Below, piece after piece: positions 21,891-32,599 of a DNA stretch of 64,000 nucleotides. How positions within the stretch are numbered: position 1 is the stretch's first letter; every line of letters begins with the position of its first letter. Position numbers and translations under genes: made by a program. The DNA lies in the NCBI GenBank assembly GCA_947095585.1, contig OX352763.1, positions 104,759,908-104,823,907 of the forward strand, written 5' to 3'. The notes under the pieces were generated by a model, which saw only the letters and a list, made by a program, of their open reading frames with translations, ran no database searches and was not told where the DNA came from. This stretch comes from Nephrocerus scutellatus (lineage: Eukaryota > Arthropoda > Insecta > Diptera > Pipunculidae).

Positions 21891-23330
21891 AAAATTAATA
21901 CACATCTGAGTTCTGAACTTAAAATCCCATTTCCCAAACAAAATTCAATGCCTATCTATACCTGCGACAAATATGAACTAAGGTGACGATGGTACGATGT
22001 GTTGGCAATTCTCGGATTTGCTTGAGTTCGTTCTTCAGATGGATTTTTATGCAGAATTAATTAAGGAATTGAATTCAAACTTCCGTGTGCAATTAAGAAG
22101 TCCAACGACGATGCTTAGCAGCAATTAAACTTCGTGTTGAAGTTAACGACCAGTAGTAGAGGCCAGAGAATTGCAATGGTCGCAAGTCGTAGAGTAGCCT
22201 CGTTTTCAGCAGCTCTACATACTACGTGGATGTAATTACTTTTCGGCTCGAAAGTGTCCCTGCGACATTTACGTTGCGCTAATAAAATAGCGGATATTAT
22301 GCTACATCCGGTGTTCGACGTGTATTACTTAATGAAAAGTCACGGTTGCTTGCGTCAGCACTTTACCGGATATTTCGTTTTTTTTTTCTTCGATTTTTTC
22401 ATTTTTTTTTGCTATTTTCCATTTACGTAACTGGATTTTTATGTTGCCTTCTGCCCACTTTTGTCAATTTACATTCGCAAATTTGTACGAAGAATAATAC
22501 GGGTAGAGAATTGTCATGTCAGGTGAATGATGCGTGCATTTTTAGTCCATTTTGAGTTTAATTAAGCGCAAGTAAGCTTGAAAAGCCACTTAACGGCGAG
22601 TGTTTATTTAACCCACTAAGCTTGAACAATGTTTCTTTCAACTTCGACAACTAATGAGCTTGAGTGGATTTATTTAGGGAAAAAATAAAGCTTTTGAAAA
22701 ATAGGGCTATTTGCTAATTCCCTTTATTTTATTCTCTTACAAAAATTATTCAACTTAATTTCAATGAAATTTTGTATAAAGCTGTTCGCCTCCCATTTTG
22801 CGTTGCCTTTTTTCAGGCAGGAAAGTACCGGAACTAAAATGGAGTTAATGATTTTCTGAATATAACGAAAGGTTGAAAGGCTGGCGCTCCGGTGAAATGT
22901 AAAGAGAGTTAATTATGCTCACAGAGTGCGACTTAGCTTAAGTATTTACAACAAATTTACAACAAGCTTAATGGTGTAGCTGTTGGCCTCCGGGAGAATA
23001 CGCCTAACAAACAGGTCAATCGGAAAGAAAGCATTTAGTAAAAAACTGTTTCGCGCCGTCATTATGTTACAAACTCATACACACCCATATACACACAGGC
23101 ACACAGATACAAAAGAATACCACATGCAATTTTGAAAGAGATTACGGGGGGTTTTTATAAAGCTGAACTCTTATCCTGATAAGCAATGCTACAAAAGTGG
23201 TATGTGGTCAAAGAAACAACGAGATCAGATCTTTTGGCTTGAGCTTTTAAAACAAATGGTGATGATATATACAATCAAGTAATAGCCTATCATCACAACT
23301 CCTATCTCATGAGTCCACGTAGTAATAAAA
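21891..23330. other. No recognised gene
   Basis: AT-rich sequence with several poly-T tracts. No open frame has a recognisable domain. Confidence 0.45.
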
Positions 23331-23551
23331 GAAATCGAGTCTACCGTATCGCGCCAAGAAATTAGTGAGGAATTGACCGCTAAGGGCTTTCGAATAAGAA
23401 GCGTGATAAACATTATTAATCGCGAGAAAATAACTCAACCAATGTTCAAAGTTGAGTTGGAACCTGAAGCAGCAAACACCAAAGGGACTCTTGAAATCTA
23501 TAATACGAGATATCTCGTATACAGAAGAGTGCTAGTGGAAGAGCCACATAA
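23331..23551 (+). mobile_element. Jockey-superfamily element A, ORF1 (gag) 5' part
   Basis: The frame at 23,345-23,550 reads I-S-E-E-L-T-A-K-G-F-R-I-R-S-V, then Q-P-M-F-K-V-E-L-E-P, then Y-N-T-R-Y-L-V-Y-R-R-V-L-V-E-E-P-H. This is the PRE_C2HC domain that precedes CCHC knuckles in ORF1 of Jockey-type elements. The reading frame is broken off exactly at E-E-P-H, where another element has inserted, and resumes at 25,905. Confidence 0.85.
23536..23551 (+). repeat. Target-site duplication, left copy
   Basis: TGGAAGAGCCACATAA here is repeated identically at 25,905-25,920. It flanks the inserted element B. Confidence 0.9.
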
Positions 23552-25904
23552 TGATGCTATCAAAAATTTCGAGACTTCAGTGAACACAGCCATAGATCGG
23601 CAGAAAACTGTTCGCTCTAGCAGGGATCGCTTTCAACATCTACCTGAGAATATTCAGGCAATTCAATAAAAGCAAAGGCTAAGAAAACGCCTTCAGAGGA
23701 TCTTTAACAGGACTCTAAACATAGTTAATGACGAATATCAGTCTGTATTTTCGCAACTGCGTTGTACAGGAATCATGCTTCGTCAAGCTGTGCAAAGTTA
23801 CCAGGAAGATGAACTGACCAAACGACTTCAGAACATCAAACCAGGCCCGAATGCTTTTAAAAAGCTGAATTCTGTGATTGGAAAACGTATTTCTATTCCA
23901 GAAAGTATCACGTTTGGAGAGCATGTAGCATCCAGTTCTGTTGAAAAAGCCGAAGCCTTTGCCTGTCATTTCGAAAGGAGCTTTACAGACCGACCACCAA
24001 CACATCTTCCAGAATTCGTAGAGCAGGTCGAAAGTCTTGTGGAAGACACCACTTCCCCGAGAAATTTTGAAGTGCAGTTCAGCGAAGACAATCCCGCAAA
24101 CGCACCCGTAGACGTCGATATGTTTACCGGGACAGCTGTTGTCAGTGATTTAATTATGAGTGGAAACTCTAAAAAATCATCGGGCACTGACGGGATTTCA
24201 AATTTCCTGCTTAAAAAGCTACCGGGTATGGCAATTTTGATGTTAACCATCATATTCAACAATTGCCTTAACAATGGATACTTTCCAGACAACTGGAAGG
24301 TAGCCAAAGTAGTACCAGTACCGAAGAAAACCGACTGCTCCAGTGTAACTGGTTACCGCCCCATAGCTTTACTGTGTTGTATCAGTAAAGTATTGGAGTC
24401 TTTGTTCCGTAAAAAGATCAATGCGTATTGCTCGGAAAGAAATCTAATTCCTTCCTTTCAGTTCGGCTTTCGAGAAAACCACTCTACGCTGCACCCACTG
24501 ATGAAGCTTCACAGTGACGTCACTCGAGGACTGAATGTCAAAAGTAGTACAGTAGCCTGTTTGTTAGACATCGAAAAAGCTTTCGATAGCGTCTGGACAA
24601 ACGGGCTTCTGTACAAATTTATTCGATTTGGTTTCCACAATTATTTTGTGAAAATAATTAAAAATTTTCTTTTTAACAGGGTCTTTTTTGTACAGGTGTA
24701 TGTCAGCCTATCGACAAGGAAAAGGATTAAAGCCGGAGTTCCCCAAGGCTCCGGTCCTATTTAGCATCTTCACGGCGGATCAACCCACCAATATAGCTGG
24801 AACAAGGACCATGCTTTTCGCGGATGACTCCATCACGTATGCCGTTTCCCGCTCTCCTGAGATAGCTGCCCGAAGAGTGGAGGAACACCTCCGAAATCTT
24901 TGGGAGTACTATCTGAAGTGGGGACTTAAGATCAACGTCAACAAAACGGAACTCATCTGCTTCCGAGTACCAGCAACCAAAACAAGGATAAGAAAAATCG
25001 CAAGTCGGTGCAGAGCCTTAAAAATTACCCTTCCGGATAACACGACAATAACACCAAGTCAGAGACTAAGTACCTGGGAATCAATTTTCCTGAGAGGCTC
25101 AAGTTTAACTCTCACATCGATAAAACAATGAAATAAGCGATCTACGCTCTTCATTTGGTGCACCCGCTACTAAGAAGACGAAACGGACTGTCCAACAACA
25201 CCAAGCTGCTCATCTACAAGCAGCTCATCAGGCCAGTGATAACCTATGGCTATCCCATATGGTTCACCGTCTCACCAACAACGATGAAGAAGATCTCCCT
25301 ATTTGAAAGGAAAGTACTAAGGATCTGTACAGGATCTCTGGAGGGTGCCAAACAGCTATAAGTTTGTGTCGACAGCAAGACTTTACGAAGCAGCAGGTCT
25401 GCTGCCAATAACCGACCACTTGTTCCAAATGGCGAGGAAATTCGTCGACGGATTGGAAACTCATCCAAGTCCTGAGATGCAAGGACTGAGAAGCGAAGAA
25501 AGCGAGCCAAGTCACCGGTACATACACATCAGAGGATTCACAGATGCTAGATTCGACGACATCTTTAATAATCAAGACGTCTCCTTCTACGAGAAGGCCA
25601 GCAATCAACATTACAGAGGCTGAAGATCGCCCTGTTTATACCCCGTCTTATTTTTTTTTTCATTTTTATTTTATTTTAAAATTTATTGTTTAAAATTAAA
25701 TTCCTGTAAATATAAACATGTAGTAGATTAAGTTGTCAAAATTATTGTTAAGTAATAAGCAATACAAAAAAAAAAGACAATGTAAATACGTCGGGCCCCT
25801 ATTGTTGAGCCGACACTTATTAATAATAGTTATAAGTTTAGTTTTAAGTCAAAATTGTATATTACTGAAATGTTTAATCAAAAATATCTTAATCTTAATC
25901 TTAA
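23552..25904 (+). mobile_element. Jockey-clade element B, nested inside element A
   Basis: This is a 5'-truncated non-LTR element. It starts in the linker upstream of RT (F-E-T-S-V-N-T-A-I-D-R-Q, stop near 23,668). It continues with a 329-residue open frame (23,775-24,764) containing S-S-G-T-D-G-I-S, N-W-K-V-A-K-V-V-P-V-P-K, S-F-Q-F-G-F-R-E-N-H-S-T, L-D-I-E-K-A-F-D-S-V-W and G-V-P-Q-G-S. A frameshift near 24,755 leads to F-A-D-D-S (24,820) and the thumb. Further breaks fall near 25,130 and 25,345. The final frame ends H-Y-R-G at 25,623. A 3' UTR ends in three CTTAAT-type repeats (25,887-25,904). It is one of the best preserved elements in the window but still not functional. Confidence 0.88.
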
Positions 25905-25920
25905 TGGAAGAGCCACATAA
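25905..25920 (+). repeat. Target-site duplication, right copy
   Basis: TGGAAGAGCCACATAA, identical to 23,536-23,551. It follows directly on the CTTAAT tail of element B. Confidence 0.9.
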
Positions 25921-27800
25921 ACGTAGGTCAGTCTTAAAAAGTAGCAATTGCCAAAAGTTTGGTCACTCCCGAAACTATTGCCAACTGCCAGCTGTTTGTG
26001 TGATATGCAGTAACATGCACAATCCTAGAGAGTGTGGCTTAGACAAAATCAAACCCAAAGTAAAGAAATGCAAAGAAATTGTAGGGAAAATCATACCGCT
26101 AATTATAGAGGATGCCCTAATTCTGATACAGCGGAATTTAATCTTCCTGGTTATAACTTGGTGCCATTATTATGTCCGAAGTGATGTTGCGTTTCAGCTT
26201 TTGCCTCAATTCAGCCAAAATTGCAATCCGGAATTTAATTTTATTTGGCTCTAAGTAAAGGTACAAGAGCGCAACATCCACTACTGTTTCCTTAGACGGT
26301 GTTTCAACTCAGAGCGAGTTTGATGCACTGTATGAGACAATCTTAAGAATTGTCACAAAACATCGTAAAAATGAAATCGTTATTGCGGGCGAGTTCAATG
26401 TACACAAATCTGGGTGGATCCGCCATTCTGGCCAGACAACACCCGAAGGACGGTGTGTTGAGTTATTCGCTGAAATTAATTACCTTACTCAGCTTGTAAA
26501 TGAGCTCACACGAACACCTGACATTGCAAATCATTCCGCAAACACCATTGACTGGTTCCTCTTGTCCTGATAAATACTCTGCCAATGTATTATCGCCTTC
26601 CTCTAGGCTTGTCCAACTATTGTGTAGTATCAGCTAATTTCTCGTTAATAAACCACGTAGTTAAAGAAAAAACTGCCAAAAAAACAGTATCGCAATACGA
26701 GAAAGCCAATTGGGACTGCCTTAACAATTTCTTTGGGAGAATTAACTGGTCGCTATTGTTTCGCGATAGCAACGTGGATGCCGCCGCTGATGCAATTACA
26801 AACATCATCCTTATGTGTATGAGAGACTTTATCCCTTCCAGGAATAAGTCTGTCAAACCAAAGGAAGATGGATGGTATGACTCGAGCTCGAGCATTTCGC
26901 AGCTAGCTCCACGCTTCCAAATTTGCATTGGTGCCTCTTGCACCTCATAGTATTGAATACTCTATGGGACAGATATTCATTCGTACTCGTGCAGTTGCTA
27001 GAGTTTTAAAGGATCTCACACTCACAAATCCGCTGGGACAGATGGTATATCCCCAAGAGTTCTGAAGAGGTGTTCTTCCAAGCTGACATTACCATTGCGT
27101 AAGTTTTTCCTTTTATCCTATTCTTCTGGACTCTTCCCGAGAAGTTGGAAAATAGCCTTTGTCCAGCCCATACCCAAAAACGGCGAGTCGTCGTCTCCTT
27201 CTTCGTAGCGACCCATAGCACTTACATCCATTATTTCCAAGATCATGGAAACGCTGATCAATTTTCAGCTCAAGAAATATCTTGAAACCAACGAAATCCT
27301 TACAGGATTTCGTGGGCAACGTTCCACTGGTGATTTAAAGGAATATCTCACCGAACAGTGGAACCGGTCTTTGCATCATTTGGGTGAAAGCAAACCTGTT
27401 GCACTCGATATTTCCAAAGCATTTGACAGAGTTTGGCATCAAGCTCTTTTGTCCAAAATGCGTGCTTATGGAGTCGATGAAAAACTGCTTCATTGGATTA
27501 GAAGCTATCTTTTGGACCGCTCTATTCAAGTTGTTTTGGTCGGTTTCAAGTTTGAAATACACCACATAAATGCCTGCGTTCCCCAGGGCTCTGTTCTGTC
27601 ACCCACACTGTTTCTCATTTTTATTAATGATTTCTTATGTGTGACTAATCCAATTCACTTTTTCGCTGACGACAGCAGTCTCAGCTTCGCATATAAGTTT
27701 GAGGAACTTCATTCCACTTCTCATGTGGAACTCAAACCATTGCAGCAGTTCACAGGCGAAAGAAAGCAGCCGGGGAGAAGAACCTCGTGCTTGAACTAGA
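25921..27800 (+). mobile_element. Jockey-superfamily element A: ORF1 zinc knuckles, endonuclease end and RT
   Basis: After the inserted element the gag frame resumes with K-R-R-S-V-L, then C-Q-K-F-G-H-S-R-N-Y-C and C-V-I-C-S-N-M-H-N-P-R-E-C (CCHC knuckles), with a third knuckle in a shifted frame near 26,085. ORF2 begins inside the endonuclease: I-A-G-E-F-N-V-H-K-S-G-W (26,383) and N-T-I-D-W-F-L. The linker at 26,585-26,900 follows. RT motifs are A-L-D-I-S-K-A-F-D-R-V-W-H (27,401), C-V-P-Q-G-S-V-L-S-P-T-L-F (27,574) and F-F-A-D-D-S-S (27,659). The frame is lost by about 27,790. A diverged minus-strand relative lies at 8.45-10.3 kb. The N-terminal endonuclease is deleted between knuckles and EN. 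Confidence 0.85.
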
Positions 27801-29625
27801 ACAGAACAGAGAGCAAGGACCGCACTAGGCGCGAAAGTTCCACCAAAGAATCCGCGGTATGACGCAATATACACCGCGTTCCACATACTGCAAAGACAAA
27901 GAGGGTAATCTGATCGCCGATCTCCACGGCATCTTAGTGCGATGAGAAGAGCACTTTACTGAGTTTCTAAATGGCAAAATTACTGAGGAATTGGAGGCTC
28001 CACCAATGACCGAAGACCATACTATGGTGCCGCCACCAAGCATAGACGAAGTATAAGATTTTCTTCTCTATGCTTCAAGACAGGATAGCCCCATTTGCTA
28101 AAGTAATCATTGATCCATACCAGGGTGGCTTCATCCCAGGCAAATAAACAACTGATCAGATTTACACCCTTAGGCAGGCGATGGAAAAATTTCTAGAGTT
28201 TCAAAACTCACTACACCATCTTTTTATAGAATTTAAAGCCTCCTATGGCCGTGGCTCAGTGGAAAAGCGCATGGCTACTGAGCAGGAGGTTCGTGGTTCG
28301 AATCACACTAACACCGAAAGTATTTTCACGGTGTCCCACCTCTCGCGAATGTCTGACAAACGTCCCGAGAGTAATAACTTAATAACGGCCTTAAATTGTA
28401 GGTCCCTTCCATTTGTGTACAAAAATATACATGCACAACAAATGGTCGGGAGAACCTAGGCCTTGGACCGCAACGGTCTGTCTCGCCGAATATTATTATT
28501 ATGATAGCATAACCAGAGTAGAACTTTATAAGCCCATGAGAGAATTCGGCATCCCAAATAAACTGCCACGACTATGTAGGTTGACCATGACCGCAATGTA
28601 AAAATATCCGGATCACTATCAGCCCATTCAACATCTATACGGGCTCCGACAAGGTGATGGACAGGCCTGCGTCCTCTTCAACCAGGCGTTGGAGAAAGTG
28701 ATCCGAGACTCTGACGTAACGGCGAGAGGAACAATCCTCTATAAGTCCATTCAGATACTGGCTTACGCAGACGATATTGACATCGTTGGTAGAAACCGAA
28801 GAGCTATACAGGAAGCTTTCATCCAGATCGAGCGGGCGGCACGAAATCTGGGGCTGCACATAAATGAGAGCAAAACAAAGTATACGGTGTCCAGGTCTTC
28901 GAGTAGAAGATCCAACATTGGTCCCTCAATTCAAATAGTGGAGCGCGAGTTTGAAGTAATGCAATCCTTTAACTATCTCGGGTCAACTGTAGCAGCCGAT
29001 AACAGCATGAAACCAGAAATATGCGCAGGGTTGCTTAAAGCCAAAAAGCCTACTACAGTCTGTCAAGACTCTTCAAATCCAGGAACTTAACCATAACATC
29101 CAAGCTGCTGGTATATAATATAATGGTCATAGCAGTACTTATATATGGATCCGAGACTTGGGTGCTTAGCAAAAAGCATTCTGACCTCTTAGCCGCGTTC
29201 GAGAGAAAAGTCGTACGGAGAATTGTTGGCCCCGTATGTGACCTCTTAGCCTCGTACGAGAGAAAAGTCTTACGGAGAATTGTTGGTCCCGTATGTAAGG
29301 AGGGACGATTTTGGAAACTCTATATGGATTAGATTTACGAGCGTTACCGCGATGTCGACATCGTGAAAGGAATTAAGCTCCAGTTGGCACGTCACCTAGC
29401 TCGCATGACCGAAGAGAATCCTTCTCGGAAAGTCCTTTGTGGTAGGATTTATGGAACACGACAGCGAGGCTGGCCAAGCTTATGCTGGAAGGATGGCGTA
29501 AATCAGGATGCCCAGAGTTTAGGGATGCAGGATGACATCGACTCAAAATCGGGACCGGTGAAGAGACTTTTTGCTGGAGACCAGGACCGGACCACGATTG
29601 TAGAGCCAAATATGATGATGAAGAG
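27801..29625 (+). mobile_element. RTE-like element interrupted by a SINE
   Basis: Pieces before the SINE are an EN-RT linker (27,830-28,050), G-G-F-I-P-G-K near 28,123 and Q-I-Y-T-L-R-Q-A-M-E. After the SINE the same frame continues D-S-I-T-R-V-E-L-Y (28,503), G-L-R-Q-G-D-G-Q near 28,640 (shifted), I-L-A-Y-A-D-D-I-D-I (28,755), Y-L-G-S-T-V-A-A-D (28,976) and Y-G-S-E-T-W-V-L-S-K-K-H (29,143). The tail L-A-R-H-L-A-R-M follows, with an end in ATGATG simple repeats near 29,612. A 60-bp segment is duplicated in tandem near 29,185-29,295 (both copies encode E-R-K-V-(V/L)-R-R-I-V-G-P-V-C). It is dead because of stops and deletions. Confidence 0.82.
28247..28502 (+). mobile_element. tRNA-derived SINE, copy 1
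   Basis: The 5' end is tRNA-like. It has an A box TGGCTCAGTGG at 28,252-28,262 and a B box GGTTCGAATCA at 28,295-28,305, which is the Pol III internal promoter spacing. The body contains GCGAATGTCTGACAAACGTC and a 'ggccttaaattgtaggtcc' block shared with the copy at 35.6 kb. It ends in an ATT repeat (about 28,490-28,502). It is inserted in the RTE-like RT: the host codons TCC TAT before it and GAT AGC after it join in frame. I see no clear long target-site duplication, at most TAT. Confidence 0.82.
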
Positions 29626-31915
29626 CCCAAAAACGGGTTTTTACCAAGTTATTCATTCTAAATTGAACTCTGGTGACGCCACCGCTTTCCCCATCTAGTG
29701 AAGTTCTTAGCTGCCGTCTAATCTGTTGGGAGTGCCTTTGTGGGATCACTACTTTGTTGCAGGATACTTGGTTGCAATTTGCTACTCAACTTAGACCTGT
29801 CGACATTTGGAGGTCCTTCTAGAAATACAATCAAAAATCCACGGTCGCAAAACTCTATGTTTCTTTAAAGCAGTCGCGTAAGCTGTTCCTCTGCGACAAT
29901 GCTTATCGTAATAATAAAAATACACAAACCCAATTCTTTGTTGTGTAAATATCCGCAAATTTTCCAGCTTCATGGAATTAATTAAAAGTACAAAAAATTC
30001 CCTAATGGACAATGCCGTCGAAATATGGCACTGTCATAACTTTGTTAATAACTAACTCCAGCATAAACGTTTTCGACGTCTATCATAGATCATCAATCGC
30101 AATTCTCATCCGGGCGCTATGTAGCTGGTAATTCAATTTATCTGCCAAATTGCTTCCATATAGCAAATAGTGGGGCTGCAATTCAATTACCTGTACCTTC
30201 CAGCTAATTAAAGTTCTATGTGGAGTGGAAATAGAAAAGACGTGGAGAACATATGACGTATGTAAGTGGAATTTAAATTTTCATTCTAAATGGTATAGAG
30301 GTGGTAGTAGGTCCTTCGAGTATAAAGAAAATCTACAAGGTATTGAGAAAGGTGGCACATGTAAGGGATATTACCCGCAGGAAACGTTCTGTTCTCTGTT
30401 TCCACTGAAAAGTTTGCCTGCCTCACCACACCAACGCTTGCTGATGGTACGAGTACGATAGGTAATTTCAAAGTAATCGACATTCGATTAGGTGGTGGGT
30501 GTTCGTATTCGTATTCGTATCCGTATATCACCTTGATACGTATATCACCTTGATACAACAAGCACCTGTCCTGATGAGTCCTTTTTCATGTAGCACATAC
30601 TCGTATATTGTAATCCATTTCATTTCAGTTCACTGAGCATTTGTCGCACGCTTTGTGCTCTTTCGTTTGTTCATATTGGGGTTTAATTGTTGTTGGTGTG
30701 GTTTTTGTCTGTCTGTTTTGCTGTTGTTCCTGCCTACCTTGTATACTCTTCTTGTACTACCGGAACACTTTTTCACCCCTGTAACGACTGACTGCCTGAC
30801 AGACTGATTGTGACTGTCTGTGACGACTGACTTGCAGACTTTTCTACCCCTGCTGACTGCCTCTGACAGACTGACCCCTGACTACTAATGGCGACTTAAA
30901 TTCATTAATTTGAATTTCAAAATCCAGTCCATGAACACAGTACGAGTATATCCTGTCGGAATTTACGTGCACAGCCAACAACCTAAACCGAAAATTAAAT
31001 GACGGCAAACGAACGAATTTTTCAAACACACACACATACACACACACACACGGGTAGCACAATAATCCATTCATCCGTCCATTTAAGCGTACAAAATATA
31101 CATAATACAGAGAGGGTGGCAATGTACAATGGGGGTAGGTTGAGATACTCCTCCTGGAGTTACTACGTCTTCGAAGGAGCTCGGTGGTCGGTGGCAGAAA
31201 ATATAAATCAGATTTCTGTGTGTGTCCTTTTTTTGGGCTTCGCCAAAGAGCAATTTGAATTGAATTTGGGACGCAGACACACACACACACACAAAGGACG
31301 ACAAAGTGAATGCAGTAAATTCCTTAAAGTGTCGATATAGATCGATATTTTCTTATCAAAATACACACTCAATGCTAAGGCGAGGTATTCAGATTTTTTG
31401 GCTCCTGCCACTACCAACCAACCAAACCAGCCCTCCTACCCAGCATTCTTCTTGCTTCTGCTTCTGCTTCGTCATCCTCTTCGATATGAAGTTTAAGTTT
31501 GCAAATTGCTTCGCACACAGCAGGGTTGACAATTCGGCGTGGGATTGGAAATTATGTATGTACGTGGAAGAATGTAGTTACGTACACAAGGACATCTCCC
31601 CCTTGCCATCCCCCATAAATGGGGAACAAGCAATAGGCCAACACCAACATAACACAACAATATACTGCTGCGACACAAAAGGCAAAACCGCTAGGGGTCT
31701 ATTACACAAAATATTTAATGGCCAAAGTCTATGTGGAGTATATCGTTGTGGGCGATAGTGGCGAAGCAAAGCCAGAGCGGGGTTTTGGTCTACGAGGGCG
31801 AACTTCGGTTTGAACTGCCTGACTTTTATGCAAACAGAATGAACCGAAAAGCCCATTTCAGCTTGAAAATTAAATGCATAAAATATATGTGAGAGTGTGT
31901 GTGTGTATGTGTTGG
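29626..31915. other. No recognised gene; several simple repeats
   Basis: It contains CGTATT repeats near 30,502-30,525, CTGACTGA-type tracts at 30,785-30,890, and CA repeats at 31,026-31,050 and 31,275-31,292. Open frames through these are low-complexity. Confidence 0.45.
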
Positions 31916-31920
31916 GTGCA

Positions 31921-31975
31921 AAATTTTATAAAAGGAAGTTCCAGTTCATGGAACCAGTTCAGTTCAGTCGCCGTC
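31921..31975 (+). promoter_or_regulatory. Possible TATA/Inr core promoter
   Basis: A TATAAAA (about 31,926) is followed about 30 bp later by CCAGTTCAGTTCAGTCGCCG, which contains TCAGT-type initiator matches. The spacing fits an insect Pol II core promoter. No coding exon follows nearby, so a host gene is not shown. Confidence 0.25.
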
Positions 31976-32599
31976 GTCTAGAGTGGAGAGGTCGCCAACG
32001 GGTTAATATACTATGTAGGTGGTGAATACTCAAAACTGACGGCCATTTATGATGAACTACTTTTGCGCAAAACTTTTCTGCAGCCCACCAACCATCCATC
32101 GCACCAAAATGTAATTTCGTTCGAAAGGATGCGAACCAAAAAAAAAAACAACCGTCGAAGGAAACGCGAGGAATAGGTAGAGAAAGAAGAAGAGGAACAA
32201 GAAAATGTAAACAATTTAATAAATAAGAATATTTTGTGATTTCATTATGGAATAAATAATAAATACCCGAGGAGGATTTTTCATAGAATCCATACAGCGG
32301 TCTGGAAGTTTCGACAAAAGTTTCTGTTTTTCGATAAAAGTTGAATTCGAGATGGGCGATGTGCACGAGTTACGAGCAAATTAATGGAAATGTTTGCGCA
32401 ATCTTTGGCCATTTACCCAAATTGATGCAGCAGAGTAATGAATTAGATATTCTAACATTAGGGCATATGAGTATTAACAACCCACAGCCAAACAAAAGGG
32501 TTAACTTGCAGCTTTTCTTTCAAAAAATGGCATTGCTCAATGTGAGTGGTCAACTGAGTCATTGGATAACACAAGCTATGACTATGTGTTAGGCGAATC

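Noticed and set aside
23775..25623. Intact, active reverse transcriptase
   Set aside because: The 329-residue frame is open, but it is followed by frameshifts near 24,755, 25,130 and 25,345, and the endonuclease and ORF1 are missing.
28247..28320. A genuine tRNA gene
   Set aside because: A and B boxes are present, but the acceptor and anticodon stems are not well formed. The sequence continues into a SINE body shared with a second copy.
30999..31340. 113-codon plus-strand frame with T-H-T-H-T repeats
   Set aside because: Driven by CA microsatellites, with no recognisable protein domain.
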